From the NCBI GenBank assembly GCA_004114245.1, contig QZWS01000047.1, forward strand, positions 1,159 to 34,321: a stretch of 33,163 bases of DNA. Reading direction: 5' to 3'. The notes below the pieces were generated by a model that made no database searches, was not told the DNA's origin, and saw only the letters and a program-made list of their open reading frames with translations. This document shows positions 9,172 through 17,403 of this stretch, in pieces. Numbering within the stretch: the first letter of the stretch is position 1; each line of letters starts with the position of its first letter. A program made the translations under genes and the position numbers. The DNA is from Zoopage sp. CT-All (taxonomy: Eukaryota; Zoopagomycota; Zoopagomycetes; Zoopagales; Zoopagaceae).

Positions 9172-9975
9172 CTATGTGAATAAGTCGGCGAGATCGAGCT
9201 CTCCGTCCTTGGCTACGACTGCAGGCGCAGCTGCGGGTTTAGCTGCAGGCGCAGGCGCAGGTGCAGGCTTAGCTGCAGGTGCAGGCGTAGGTGCAGGTGT
9301 AGGCGCAGGAGTGGGTGCAGGAGTGGGTGCAGGCGCCTTCGCAGCTGCATCGCTGGACATCTTGATAAATTTTACTTCAAAAATATTCGCCGTGACGGCA
9401 GCAGTCGGCAAATAGTTGGTTATCGGTCTCTCCAACTTGGCATTCACCTGTGGCCATTTCGGCGAGGCCCTGCCCAGGCGCTTGGAGGTGTAGCGATTAA
9501 GCAGCAGCACGCGGCATGCAGTTTTTTTCGGGTGCAGACCCCACTCCCACACGGACATGTTTGGGTCCTCGGCATAGCTCATCGCCTGCACATTGTTGGT
9601 GGTGACACTGTCCTGGGTGACTGATGACGTTACGGCGAGGAAGCTCTTCGCGACCGGATCGCCAAGATTGACGAGCCGGATCTGACCGGGCGAGTCGGTG
9701 GCGGCGGTAATACGCCATTGCGAAAAGCCGGTAAATGGCGTACAGGACGGGGCATAAACCACATCAATGTCGTTGCTGCACAGATCCCTGTAGCAGGCGG
9801 TGAGGGCAGTGTTAGGGTTGAAGCAAGGGTGCAGTTCGACGATTGCACCTATAGCGACATTGGGGCAGTTGAAGTCGATGCCGGTGGCGTAGTCGTCCGC
9901 AGCCGCTGGGGCCACGGCGAGAGACAGGACGGCCAGAACCAGGGCCGAGAAGGGCAATGCGCGATGCAAGAACAT
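9172..9975 (-). CDS. Secreted protein with Ala/Pro/Thr-repeat tail
   Basis: ATG at 9975, 267 residues. The frame extends 24 bases upstream, but only to a TTG. Signal peptide 1-26 (MFLHRALPFSALVLAVLSLA...AA). The mature N-terminal part, about 170 residues, has several cysteines (FNCPN, HPCFNPN, ACYRDLCSND, PSCTPF), two aromatic blocks (FSQWRI, VWEWGL) and repeated ITAAT/VTSSVT-type strands, suggesting a beta-rich extracellular domain; a beta-trefoil is possible but I cannot support it by motif. The tail is a PAPT-type repeat (about residues 218-255) ending in a conserved-looking acidic DGELDLADLFT. No family recognised. Its stop is 147 bases from the convergent GPI-protein gene. Confidence 0.75.
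   Translation of the reverse strand: MFLHRALPFSALVLAVLSLAVAPAAADDYATGIDFNCPNVAIGAIVELHPCFNPNTALTACYRDLCSNDIDVVYAPSCTPFTGFSQWRITAATDSPGQIRLVNLGDPVAKSFLAVTSSVTQDSVTTNNVQAMSYAEDPNMSVWEWGLHPKKTACRVLLLNRYTSKRLGRASPKWPQVNAKLERPITNYLPTAAVTANIFEVKFIKMSSDAAAKAPAPTPAPTPAPTPAPTPAPAAKPAPAPAPAAKPAAAPAVVAKDGELDLADLFT
9221..9338 (+). repeat. Hexameric minisatellite coding the Ala/Pro tail
   Basis: Degenerate tandem GGTGCA/GGCGCA/GGAGTG hexamers, about 20 copies, within the coding sequence of the secreted protein on the opposite strand. They encode (A/T)-P dipeptides. Copy number is likely to vary between strains, as usual for in-frame hexamer repeats in fungal surface proteins (inference). Confidence 0.7.
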
Positions 9976-10482
9976 GGTGGTGTGTTGGGGGAGGAACAAG
10001 AAGCAGACAGAGAAAGAAACGCGAAAGAGCCGCAGAACGGGAAGTGGATGGCGAAGAGGAGTGGGCAGAAGGCGAGTGAAAAGCGGCCGGGACGGACAGT
10101 GTTTTTGGCAGCTGGGCCCTTTTTCTCAAGTCCCGGAACGGACGACGACCGACGGCGAAGACGAGGGAAATCGGCAGCGAGGACTATTCCGGGACGAGGG
10201 GTAGTGCCCTTCAAGGATCAATTTATTTAGTATCTGATAATACAGGCACCACTGAACCACAGGCTGAGAGCCTCGAGGATTATCTGCAGCACGGCAGTCC
10301 CCTGCACTAGCCCCATAGTGGCGACATCAACGCTTCCAGGACACGCCATGAAGGGCTCAATGTGGATAGTGTAGCTACACGGCATCGCACTGTCGCACTG
10401 TCGCACAGCAATGCAGGTATACATTTCCTTTAAATGCAGCCGGTTCCTTTTAAAGTTGGAATACTATTAGTGTGCACGCAGT
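9976..10482 (+). other. Intergenic stretch with no convincing gene
   Basis: This is the shared region between the start of the secreted Ala/Pro protein and the end of the TB2/DP1 gene, both on the minus strand. A minus-strand frame to 10227 could encode a short hydrophobic ending (LQIILEALSLWFSG) but has no recognised family. The stretch contains one copy of the dispersed repeat (10218-10286) and a small tandem repeat, TCGCACTG, at 10385-10406 (two and three-quarter copies). Confidence 0.4.
10218..10286 (+). repeat. Dispersed intergenic repeat, copy A
   Basis: Matches copy B (16061-16140) in two blocks. The first is TCAATTTATT, a short variable part, then ATCTGA-AA-A-AGGC. The second, after an 11-base length difference, is ACCACTGA-CCACAG-CTGAGAGCC-CGAGGAT-ATCTG, with only single-base differences. 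Nature unknown. Confidence 0.6.
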
Positions 10483-11334
10483 TCAGAGCTCTTTGCGACG
10501 ACGTAGCGATGCAAACCAGCCACTGCTGCCTGCTCCCGGCGATGCCGAGACGGGTGGCTCTTGCAAGGCAAGACCGTACTCTTCGTCTTCAGACGCCGTG
10601 GGCGCAGCTCCAGGCATGGACGTACTGACGGTGTAGGGGGTCACTGTGGCGGTGCTGCTGGAAGCCGCGACGCTGCGCTGCCCCCGTTGCCGCCGTATTT
10701 CTGCAAGCTGATGCTCCAGCTCCAGCTCCTGCTGTGCCAAACGCGCCGACTCGGGTGAATGCTGCACAGCGTCCACGATTGCACCGGCCTGCGCTATCCG
10801 CGCGACGGACGCCAGGGAGCTGACCAAAAACCTGGCCATGGACGGCTCCACCACGTCCACTCTATCAGCAGCCGCCTGCTGTCGTAGGGCGGCGACGCTG
10901 GCATCCGCTTCGGACTCATTGGCGATCCGCCGCACCATCTCCATTGTCCTGCCCACCACTTGTTCACCCATCCCTGCCACTCTTCCGCCAACGTCGCCCA
11001 CGACGCCATCCACCTCCTCTTCGTGCGCGTCCAGCCAAGGCCTCGCCCACCGCGTAAACACCCACACGGCGCCCTGCGTCTGCGGCGCAACCAGCCACAC
11101 CACCACGCCTATCTTGAGCAGTCCGTAGAACGGCACCCAGAAGAGAAAGGTGTCGGCGACGGACTCGAGCGTGGTGTAGGCAGCATAGACGACCCAGTGC
11201 ATGAGCCAGCGCGTGTGCTGGGCGAGCGTGTCCGGGTGCGCCGGCGGCAGCTTGAGCACCTTGTGGGTTTGGTAGGCTGGATGCAGGAGCAGAAGGGAGT
11301 AGGTTGTGAGGCGGGCGAGCAGGAAAAAGACCAT
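10483..11334 (-). CDS. TB2/DP1/HVA22 (REEP/Yop1-like) ER membrane-shaping protein
   Basis: The frame is open from 11478, but the preferred start is the ATG at 11334 (MVFFLLARLTTYSLLLLHPAYQTHK), which places the family's first hairpin and the HPAY-x3-K block at the N-terminus; this gives 283 residues. The TB2/DP1 domain spans about residues 8-105, with hydrophobic hairpins and the typical WVVYAAYTTLESVAD and VPFYGLLKIGVVVWLVAPQTQGA blocks (shown here in two overlapping parts of the domain). Family knowledge: such proteins insert wedge-like hairpins to bend ER tubules or adapt membranes. The C-terminal 170 residues are soluble, with a coiled-coil-like segment (QQELELEHQLAEIRRQRGQR). This tail is longer than in Yop1 and resembles REEP1-4. 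An N-terminal extension from 11478 cannot be ruled out. Confidence 0.82.
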   Translation of the reverse strand: MVFFLLARLTTYSLLLLHPAYQTHKVLKLPPAHPDTLAQHTRWLMHWVVYAAYTTLESVADTFLFWVPFYGLLKIGVVVWLVAPQTQGAVWVFTRWARPWLDAHEEEVDGVVGDVGGRVAGMGEQVVGRTMEMVRRIANESEADASVAALRQQAAADRVDVVEPSMARFLVSSLASVARIAQAGAIVDAVQHSPESARLAQQELELEHQLAEIRRQRGQRSVAASSSTATVTPYTVSTSMPGAAPTASEDEEYGLALQEPPVSASPGAGSSGWFASLRRRKEL

Positions 11335-11533
11335 GGCGGCGGAGATGCTTGTGGTGGGAGTGCTCGGAGATGTGTCCGATGACCAGAGTAAAGCTGCCCA
11401 TCGCATGCCACATGGTTGCCACTGCACGCCCGCGGGATTAGAAAGGAAAATGAAGAGGATAGGCATGTAGAGCGCCATGCTGGCCGTAACCCCAGTCCAG
11501 CTGTCACACTGCTGCTCACTGTAGCCATTATAG

Positions 11534-11541
11534 TATAAAAG
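11534..11541 (+). promoter_or_regulatory. TATA box of the Esc2/Rad60-like gene
   Basis: TATAAAAG on the plus strand, 136 bases before the ATG at 11670. It lies in the roughly 335-base divergent region shared with the TB2/DP1 gene, which I otherwise read as promoter sequence with no gene. Its position argues for the start at 11670 rather than the in-frame ATG at 11544, which would lie only a few bases downstream of the TATA box. Confidence 0.45.
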
Positions 11542-11669
11542 GATTGAATGTATTTATATCCTTCAAAATACAATCCTTGAGCGTCTATACCTTACGAGCG
11601 CATCACTTTGTAGGCAAAATAGTGCAGGCAGCAAGTGAGCGAAACTTTGATGAGATTCAGCCAACAATC

Positions 11670-13340
11670 ATGCCCGACGCTGATGCTGGCGACGTCGACG
11701 AACCAATACCTGCTGCTCGCCAACCACAGCCCAAGCCGCGTCGCGCTACGAGAATACCATTGCATACAAGGGATAGAGAGCCAGGTGATTTGAATGCGGC
11801 AAGCGTTGTAATCCCTGGCTCATCGACGAAAGTGCCAGTAACATCTCCGAGACTCTGCCACGCACAGGATTCACACAAACGATGCGTCGATGGCGACGAT
11901 TTCTTTGTCAGAAAAGCGGCGGTGCAATCGCTCCGTTGGCTGGATGGTAAGGCGTCGATTACGTCAACCTGGCACTGTTGACACTTAGTATCACGCAGAC
12001 GATGACGACCTAGTCTTGGTGTCTCCAGCCGCGTCATCTCAAAAGGCAGTAAGAATGGGACCAATCGTGGAAGAGATAGTGAAGCCTGCACGAGCTTCGG
12101 CGCGTGCATTGAAGCGTGCAGCTGACAAGCCGCCGTTGACCACGGTGATTGACTTGGAGAGCGAGGAAATGGTGATTCCGACGTTGGAAGACTTCTCCGA
12201 CGTCGAGACTGCAGCGAGCAAGGACCTGAACGACGAGTCAAGGTACCCTGTTGTCGGAATTTGCTTCATGCTTACACTGTTAGTCCGCCAAAGCGGCAAC
12301 GAGTCGATAACGGACTCGCGTGTGCCCTTGTCGTCACTAGTGATGATGACACTTCAGACGATATTTCTATCCCCCTCCCTTCAAATTTATCGCATTTTAT
12401 TGCGCAGGATGAAGCAACGTAAGAAATCCGCACTCTGTCATAATCCACACTCAAGCAGTTGGGCAGTGCAATTTATCAACGAGTGCTTTCTGGAATGCCG
12501 AGCATGAAGGTGAATCTAGTCGAGGATGCGATGGATGACGGCGAAGACAGCGACAGCATTGATCCCGAGCTGCGTGCGATGCTTGAACAAAACACCAGTC
12601 AGTCGGTTGACAACAATGTCGACGCAGCTTTGGGCGAGACTCCCAAAACGGGGAGGCAAAAGATCACGATCGTTGTTCGTGGCGTTGTCCATCCCGATGC
12701 TCCGATGCATGCCGATACCATTCTTGCCTGGCACGAGTTCCAGCAACCGCTGCATTTTATTGTTTACAACGACATGACGTTCAGTCGCGTCCTAGACAGC
12801 TTCTTTGTACAGAAGCGCGTTGTGCTTGGAGTTACGGGAGTGGGTGCTGAGGCGGCTATAGCCAAGGCGTCGCTGGTCATGGTCTGGCAGGGTCGTCGCT
12901 TGTTTTCATCGGCTACGCCGCGTAGTCTTGCAATGACCGACGGCGCAGAGATTGATGTCTACACCAAGGACGCGTGGGCTGCGGCTATGTACCGACGCGA
13001 CGCAGATCAGCGACGCCAAGTTGAATCTCTGCGTGACGACGATGCCAGCCCAGCGACGCCTATAGACGAGGGAGAGCCAGCCCCAGCAGCGTCCAGTCAA
13101 GCGATCCCCAAAATTAAGCTCAAAATTCGCGGTAAAGACGACAGCAAGCCCCTTTCTCTGGCTGCCAATGCGACCCAGACCGTCGCCCTGCTCATATCGA
13201 CATACCACCGACACCGCGATCTTCATCCTGGCCAGACAGTGCGGCTCAAGCGCGACGGGGAGGTACTGGACGAGACCGATACCCTCGGCAGTCTGGATCT
13301 GGACGACGGGGAGGTGCTGGATGCGGTGATCCTAGGTTAA
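11670..13340 (+). CDS. Esc2/Rad60/NIP45-like protein with C-terminal SUMO-like domains
   Basis: Four exons: 11670-11946, 11999-12242, 12284-12418, 12467-13340. They sum to 1530 nt, giving 509 residues. The N-terminal half is disordered, with acidic stretches that may bind SUMO or chromatin (LDDDDDLVLVS, TVIDLESEE, LVVTSDDDTSDD); these look like SUMO-interacting motifs, hydrophobic triplets next to acids. The first ubiquitin-like domain is at about 285-395 (KITIVVRGV...HFIVYNDMTFSRVLDSFF...WQGRRLF). The second, at about 430-509, has the Rad60-SLD pattern (PKIKLKIRGKDDSKPLSL...GQTVRLKRDGEVLDE...LDLDDGEVLDAVI) and ends without a diglycine. Family knowledge: these proteins couple the SUMO system to recombination repair and silencing. 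All three acceptors are the ones that restore frame. The coiled linker before domain 2 is Arg/Gln-rich. Confidence 0.85.
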
Positions 13341-13390
13341 CTTGATGCATAGTGTTATCGGTCCGCAAACTAAATATTATGTGATTGATT

Positions 13391-13398
13391 TATATAAA
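13391..13398 (+). promoter_or_regulatory. TATA box of kinase A
   Basis: TATATAAA, 113 bases before the ATG at 13511 and 51 bases beyond the Esc2-like stop codon. The position is typical for a fungal TATA element. Confidence 0.45.
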
Positions 13399-13451
13399 CA
13401 CAAGTACTACACGCAGATCCGCAAATTAATGGGCGCACAAGCTTTGCTACC

Positions 13452-13478
13452 GCTGCAATCGCTGCAATCGCTGCAATC
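13452..13478 (+). repeat. Tandem repeat GCTGCAATC x3
   Basis: Three perfect 9-base copies plus a partial fourth, in the untranslated leader of kinase A about 33 bases before its start codon. Probably a slippage-prone microsatellite. Confidence 0.8.
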
Positions 13479-13510
13479 GCTATCTCTCATCCGCCCCACT
13501 GCTGATCAGG

Positions 13511-15247
13511 ATGAACGCTTTGCACCGCTCGGTTGATGTCGTCAAGGCCCCGTTCCGCGCTATTAGGTCTCGAAAGCGCCATCATCCGCATAACAGTTTA
13601 GACGGTGCACCAGTCGAGGAAGAGGAGCAGTCGCCGGGGACAGAGCACGAGGATGACATCGAGGCGGGCTCCAGCCCCGCTCGACTAGCCGTTCGCTCTC
13701 ACAGTCTCGTAATGCAACACCAGGCGTCGAATTCGGCCACGGATCTTGCGAATTTCTCGAGGATACTAAGCGATGCGGGTGGTCACGGCGACCAGAGCGA
13801 CCTTGTCACTGCCGCCTTGGGCTCCCACTCACTGGGCGACTCCTTGGAGCTCGCTGAGTCAAGGCCGTCAACGCCACGACGCTGGAAAACCTCGTTGCAG
13901 CGCAAGCGGGCAACTATGCACGTTGTACCGATTGCTTCGTCCGATGCAGTACATCGTCACCCCGGGGATGTCCTGCCAAAGGCGCACAAGCGTGAAGTGA
14001 AAAGCAGGACCACCGAAGGATGCATGTATCTTGCACCGTGCGAGCGACTCGTACGGTCAGCAGGAAGCGAAGACGAAAAGCTCTGGCCCGAGGACTACCT
14101 GTTGAACGAGTCGGATGCGGCTCACACCCCAACGATGTCTCCAGCAATGCTGCCGCTCTCATTAAGCAGTTTGGATAGCTCTGGAGCTAGTACTGGCCCA
14201 GATATTCCCCGTAAACCATCGCCGTCTAAGCACCAAAAACCCGTGCACGATGACTTTGTTATCAATGATCGTTGCAAGAAATTCGCCAATTTTCTCTCCT
14301 CGATTGAGTTTGGCGTGCGTGCTCACGACTGCCAGCCAGTGACCTACAAAACTATTCCGAATCTGAAGCTGGCACGCAATGAGCTTGCTGCGCTAAAGCT
14401 GCTGACTTCACTGCGCAACCCGCACATAATGCCACTGCTGCATTCCTTCCGGGATCAGGAAAGCGGGCATTTGGTTTTGGTGCTGCCGAGACTAAAGCCG
14501 TTTAATGTGGCGGATAATGCTCACGATTTGCGAGTTGCCGTGCGCGGAGTGCTGCGCGGCCTAATGCGAGCGCTGGAGACGGTACATGCCGCGGGCTGGG
14601 TACATCTAGATATTAATGCGAACAACCTACTTCGCGGAGATAGCGGGCAAATCGTGTTGATTGATTTTGGACTCGCACGCCCCCTTGCCGAGTTTAGCAA
14701 GGCTGGCGATATTCCCGCAAGCAACTCTAGTTCTGTCGAGCCAATGCGATACTTTCCGCGATGCGGCACGCCCGGGTACATTGCTCCAGAGGTTGCGCGC
14801 GGGACTGCGCTGGACCCGGTCTGTGATGTCTTTAGCGCTGGTGTTGTATTTGCCCAGGCCGTGGCCATGTACCTTCCGGACCGCAGCGAAGAGCTCTCTG
14901 TGCTCGGTGCGCGCCGAGCATCGCCACAGCAAGTCACGGATACTGCACGGAGCGTTTTTATGGAGATAATCACGGACGGACAATCTGCCGAACCTGATTG
15001 TGTAAAACGCGCATGTGAGTGTGTCGCAGGAATGCTGGACGCGGACCCAACTAAGCGCTGGACTGTTCTCCGCGTGCTAGAATGGTGTGATGAGGTGGAG
15101 AAACATGGGAATGAGACGCCTGGTTGGTGGGTGTCACTGGAAGAAACGCTGCTTGAAAAGCGTCGCGCCAGGGAGGAGCTTCAGCGAAGATATTCTAATC
15201 ATGAGTCGGAGGAACATGGAGGTGGCTACTACGGTGGGCTTTGGTAG
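13511..15247 (+). CDS. Atypical serine/threonine protein kinase, paralog A
   Basis: Single-exon frame of 578 residues. The first 245 or so residues are low-complexity and acidic apart from a short conserved block (YLAPCERLVRS). The kinase domain covers about 250-545. The ATP lysine is K280 in VTYKTI, the helix-C glutamate E291 in NELAALKLL, the catalytic loop H365-L-D367-I-N369-A-N-N372, DFG is 385-387, and the activation segment ends CGTPGYIAPEV. The aspartates and the metal-binding Asn are present, but the glycine-rich loop is nearly absent (SSIEFGVRAHD) and the catalytic-loop lysine is Asn. This rules out an ordinary AGC or CAMK kinase; the GT-x-G-x-x-APEV segment and overall layout recall Cdc7-type kinases, but Cdc7 keeps HRDVK. 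The substrate is unknown. Paralog B lies at 18230-19960. The tail is Glu/Arg- then Gly/Tyr-rich. Confidence 0.85.
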   Translation: MNALHRSVDVVKAPFRAIRSRKRHHPHNSLDGAPVEEEEQSPGTEHEDDIEAGSSPARLAVRSHSLVMQHQASNSATDLANFSRILSDAGGHGDQSDLVTAALGSHSLGDSLELAESRPSTPRRWKTSLQRKRATMHVVPIASSDAVHRHPGDVLPKAHKREVKSRTTEGCMYLAPCERLVRSAGSEDEKLWPEDYLLNESDAAHTPTMSPAMLPLSLSSLDSSGASTGPDIPRKPSPSKHQKPVHDDFVINDRCKKFANFLSSIEFGVRAHDCQPVTYKTIPNLKLARNELAALKLLTSLRNPHIMPLLHSFRDQESGHLVLVLPRLKPFNVADNAHDLRVAVRGVLRGLMRALETVHAAGWVHLDINANNLLRGDSGQIVLIDFGLARPLAEFSKAGDIPASNSSSVEPMRYFPRCGTPGYIAPEVARGTALDPVCDVFSAGVVFAQAVAMYLPDRSEELSVLGARRASPQQVTDTARSVFMEIITDGQSAEPDCVKRACECVAGMLDADPTKRWTVLRVLEWCDEVEKHGNETPGWWVSLEETLLEKRRAREELQRRYSNHESEEHGGGYYGGLW

Positions 15248-15416
15248 TTAGTGTCGGTAGTGTAAGAGCGTAGCAATTAGCACCTATATCATTTTAGTGA
15301 GTCCTGGGAGTGATACTATTGGGTTGTGGAATGCGGCAACTCGGATCTCAGTGCGCATTATGCAGCTTCTAATGGAATTCGATTACAAGACATGCAAAGA
15401 CGGCAATGCAGATCGA

Positions 15417-15935
15417 TCAACGGGATTCGTCGTCATCCTCCTTCACGGCAACGTACACCCTGCCCCGATTCAGCCACCACGCACCAGCATTCAAATACAT
15501 CGCGAAAGAACACCATGCCATATAAGCGCCAAACCCTCCCAGTGCAATCATATCCCCAATACTGGACCATTCCCGCAACGTCCACGCACCCGTGCCCAGC
15601 ACCCCAAGCAAATCCAGCAAGGCCAACCCCGGGCTTTTGAGACCAAAAAACAGCGGTGTCCAGAGCATATTTAGCCCCATATTGATGTAGTACGGATAGA
15701 GTGCTTCTGGAGAGATGGAATAGACGCGAAGAGAAGAATATCCAAGGGCGAGATAGAGGGTGGTCCAGACTGGGCCAAAGACCCAAGGGGGAGGCTGAAG
15801 CGCGGGCTTACGCTGTGCCGGGTACCACCCATGGAGGGACGATCGCATGGTGAAGGATGAGAGGGTGCCACCTAGCAGTGGGCCAAGAAGGAGGCCTGCC
15901 GCAGTGAGGGCTGTCACGGCAACATCGGCGAGCAT
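15417..15935 (-). CDS. TspO/MBR family membrane protein (translocator protein)
   Basis: The preferred start is the ATG at 15935 (MLADVAVTALTAAGLLLGPL), giving 172 residues with five predicted membrane helices. The frame is open to an upstream ATG at 16022 (201 residues). Family signatures are WYPAQRKPALQPPPWVFGPV in the first loop, LNMLWTPLFFG in helix 3, and W-C-x-F-A-x-Y-LNAGAWWLNR in helix 5. Family knowledge: TspO proteins bind porphyrins and sterol-like ligands and sit in the outer mitochondrial membrane (animals) or ER/Golgi (plants). The first 29 residues of the long form contain basic residues and could be an alternative targeting segment (inference). The gene is convergent with kinase A (gap 169 bases) and sits inside the kinase/ML duplicated unit. 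Confidence 0.85.
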   Translation of the reverse strand: MLADVAVTALTAAGLLLGPLLGGTLSSFTMRSSLHGWYPAQRKPALQPPPWVFGPVWTTLYLALGYSSLRVYSISPEALYPYYINMGLNMLWTPLFFGLKSPGLALLDLLGVLGTGAWTLREWSSIGDMIALGGFGAYMAWCSFAMYLNAGAWWLNRGRVYVAVKEDDDESR

Positions 15936-16060
15936 ACTGGTGGGAACGTGCGGAGTGATATCGATTCGCGAAGACGAGCAAAAAACGATGCCAGTTCGGA
16001 CCAGAAGCCGTGTTACAGGCATTCAATTTATTAGTACGGGAATGGATTTGCATTGCTCTC

Positions 16061-16140
16061 TCAATTTATTGCGCATCTGAAAACATAGGCAAATGACTTT
16101 GACCACTGACCCACAGACTGAGAGCCACGAGGATCATCTG
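16061..16140 (+). repeat. Dispersed intergenic repeat, copy B
   Basis: Second copy of the element at 10218-10286, 11 bases longer through an insertion between the two conserved blocks. It lies upstream of the TspO gene (minus strand) and about 90 bases upstream of the short secreted ORF at 16233. On the minus strand both copies could encode ...LxALSLWxSG... followed by a stop and AATAAATTGA. They could therefore be related last exons of an unrecognised small gene, or a regulatory module. Confidence 0.6.
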
Positions 16141-16232
16141 TGCTGGCACTGTGACGTGGTCCTGCTTGCCTTTTTGTCACCTGCTTGTTTGTCGCCCAAA
16201 AGCACTCTTGACGCCATAGATTCCTCCACGCA

Positions 16233-16583
16233 ATGACACGCCTGCACACCGCCCTCTTTGTTGTTGTTGCCGCTACTGCCGTGCTGCTTGCCAGTACCAC
16301 CATCTCGCCTGCTGCTGCCATGTATTGGGGCAAATCCCACTCACAGACATCAACCCAGCCAAGCACAGGCCAGCAAAGTGCAGGCCAGAATGAGCCCTGT
16401 CCTTTGGAGCAGAACCACTTCCTCTCTAAAAAGGAGTCATCAAACACTGACTATTATACTCATGGATGTGAAAGGGACTTGGGCAGGAATATGATGGAAG
16501 TCTATGTATTCCTAGTCCCAAAAAACACAGCAAAGAGAAAAGAGCACAGTCACAACCCCTGTCATGGCCATGCACCACACTGA
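16233..16583 (+). CDS. Short secreted ORF, probably disrupted
   Basis: 116 residues. Residues 1-29 (MTRLHTALFVVVAATAVLLA...AA) are a good signal peptide. The next 30 residues are Ser/Gln/Thr-rich and the rest looks random. CpG content falls to zero from 16308, inside codon 25-26, so only the 5' part has the composition of the host's genes. Either the gene body was replaced or eroded by the CpG-free patch, or the true second exon is not recognised. No family. Confidence 0.35.
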   Translation: MTRLHTALFVVVAATAVLLASTTISPAAAMYWGKSHSQTSTQPSTGQQSAGQNEPCPLEQNHFLSKKESSNTDYYTHGCERDLGRNMMEVYVFLVPKNTAKRKEHSHNPCHGHAPH

Positions 16584-17310
16584 CAATCTTTGAGTTGGAC
16601 CAAAAGGTACTAGTGACAACCCTTTTCTATATGTCCCTAAGGATGTCAACAAGGCCTTGAAGATGGCCACTGATAGGTTTGAGGCTATCAAAACTTTATC
16701 ATCAAGCATTCACATATACTACAAAGCTAGCAGCAGGGAATGGAACGGACCTAGCAGATCAAGTCACTTTAAGCCCTTGATCAAATCAGTTTATAAAGCC
16801 CAAGTTCTCCTTACGGAGATAAAAGAGATTGTATTAGCAGTGCATCAATGCAGCAAATGGAATCTATTTCAGCACTTCAAGATTTACACACCTTGCCACA
16901 GGATCATGGCTAAGTATAGGGCATTGCGGGATCAAGTCAATTGGTTCGAAACGTGGATGTTACAATATGCTGAAAAAGTGCTGGGGATAACAAAATTTCA
17001 ACAAAAGCATGCATAGATTTAAAGATCAACCTTTCATATAGTCTATATGCAGCTGCCAGTTTTACACTATAATGTGATGTGCAGTCATAATCTAAGCATG
17101 ATTTTGGATGTGTCATTCATTATTACCAATATTCATTGTGATGCCCATATGTGCAATAGTTGCAAAGGAAGAAATAGATGGCTTGGCGGGAGAGCACTGT
17201 AGGCTGCATGGGAGCAGCATGATAGCACCAGTATGATCCTTTAGGACTGCTCAAGACTGCTCCAGGCTCTGGGCGGACACTCTTAACTTAGCCGAATATT
17301 AGGATCAGTA
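16308..17310 (+). other. CpG-poor AT-rich patch 2, no recognised gene
   Basis: About 1 kb between the short secreted ORF and ML gene A. CpG is absent from 16308 to 16745 and only about six occur up to 17220, far fewer than expected from base composition. It contains an open frame with no recognised family ending at 17016 (about 120 codons from 16657, possibly extending back to about 16605): ...FLYVPKDVNKALKMATDRFE... and ending NWFETWMLQYAEKVLGITKF... Its codon use is unlike that of the host genes. It could be a decayed transposon ORF or chance. Confidence 0.55.
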
Positions 17311-17403
17311 CTAGTATGTTTGCTTGCGTTGAAGTCAAGGCTCAATGCATGGCACATTCTCTTTCTGCTCAAGACTGCTGCATTACACGTGCATCTCCCA
17401 TCC

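Noticed and set aside
9221-9338. Regular repeats that could be mistaken for a CRISPR-like array
   Set aside because: Six-base in-frame coding repeats without spacers, in a eukaryotic gene.
11544-11670. Upstream ATG at 11544 as start of the Esc2-like protein
   Set aside because: It lies only a few bases after the TATA box and adds a segment without conservation; 11670 is preferred.
15936-16022. N-terminal extension of TspO
   Set aside because: The 29 extra residues have no family counterpart; kept only as an alternative.
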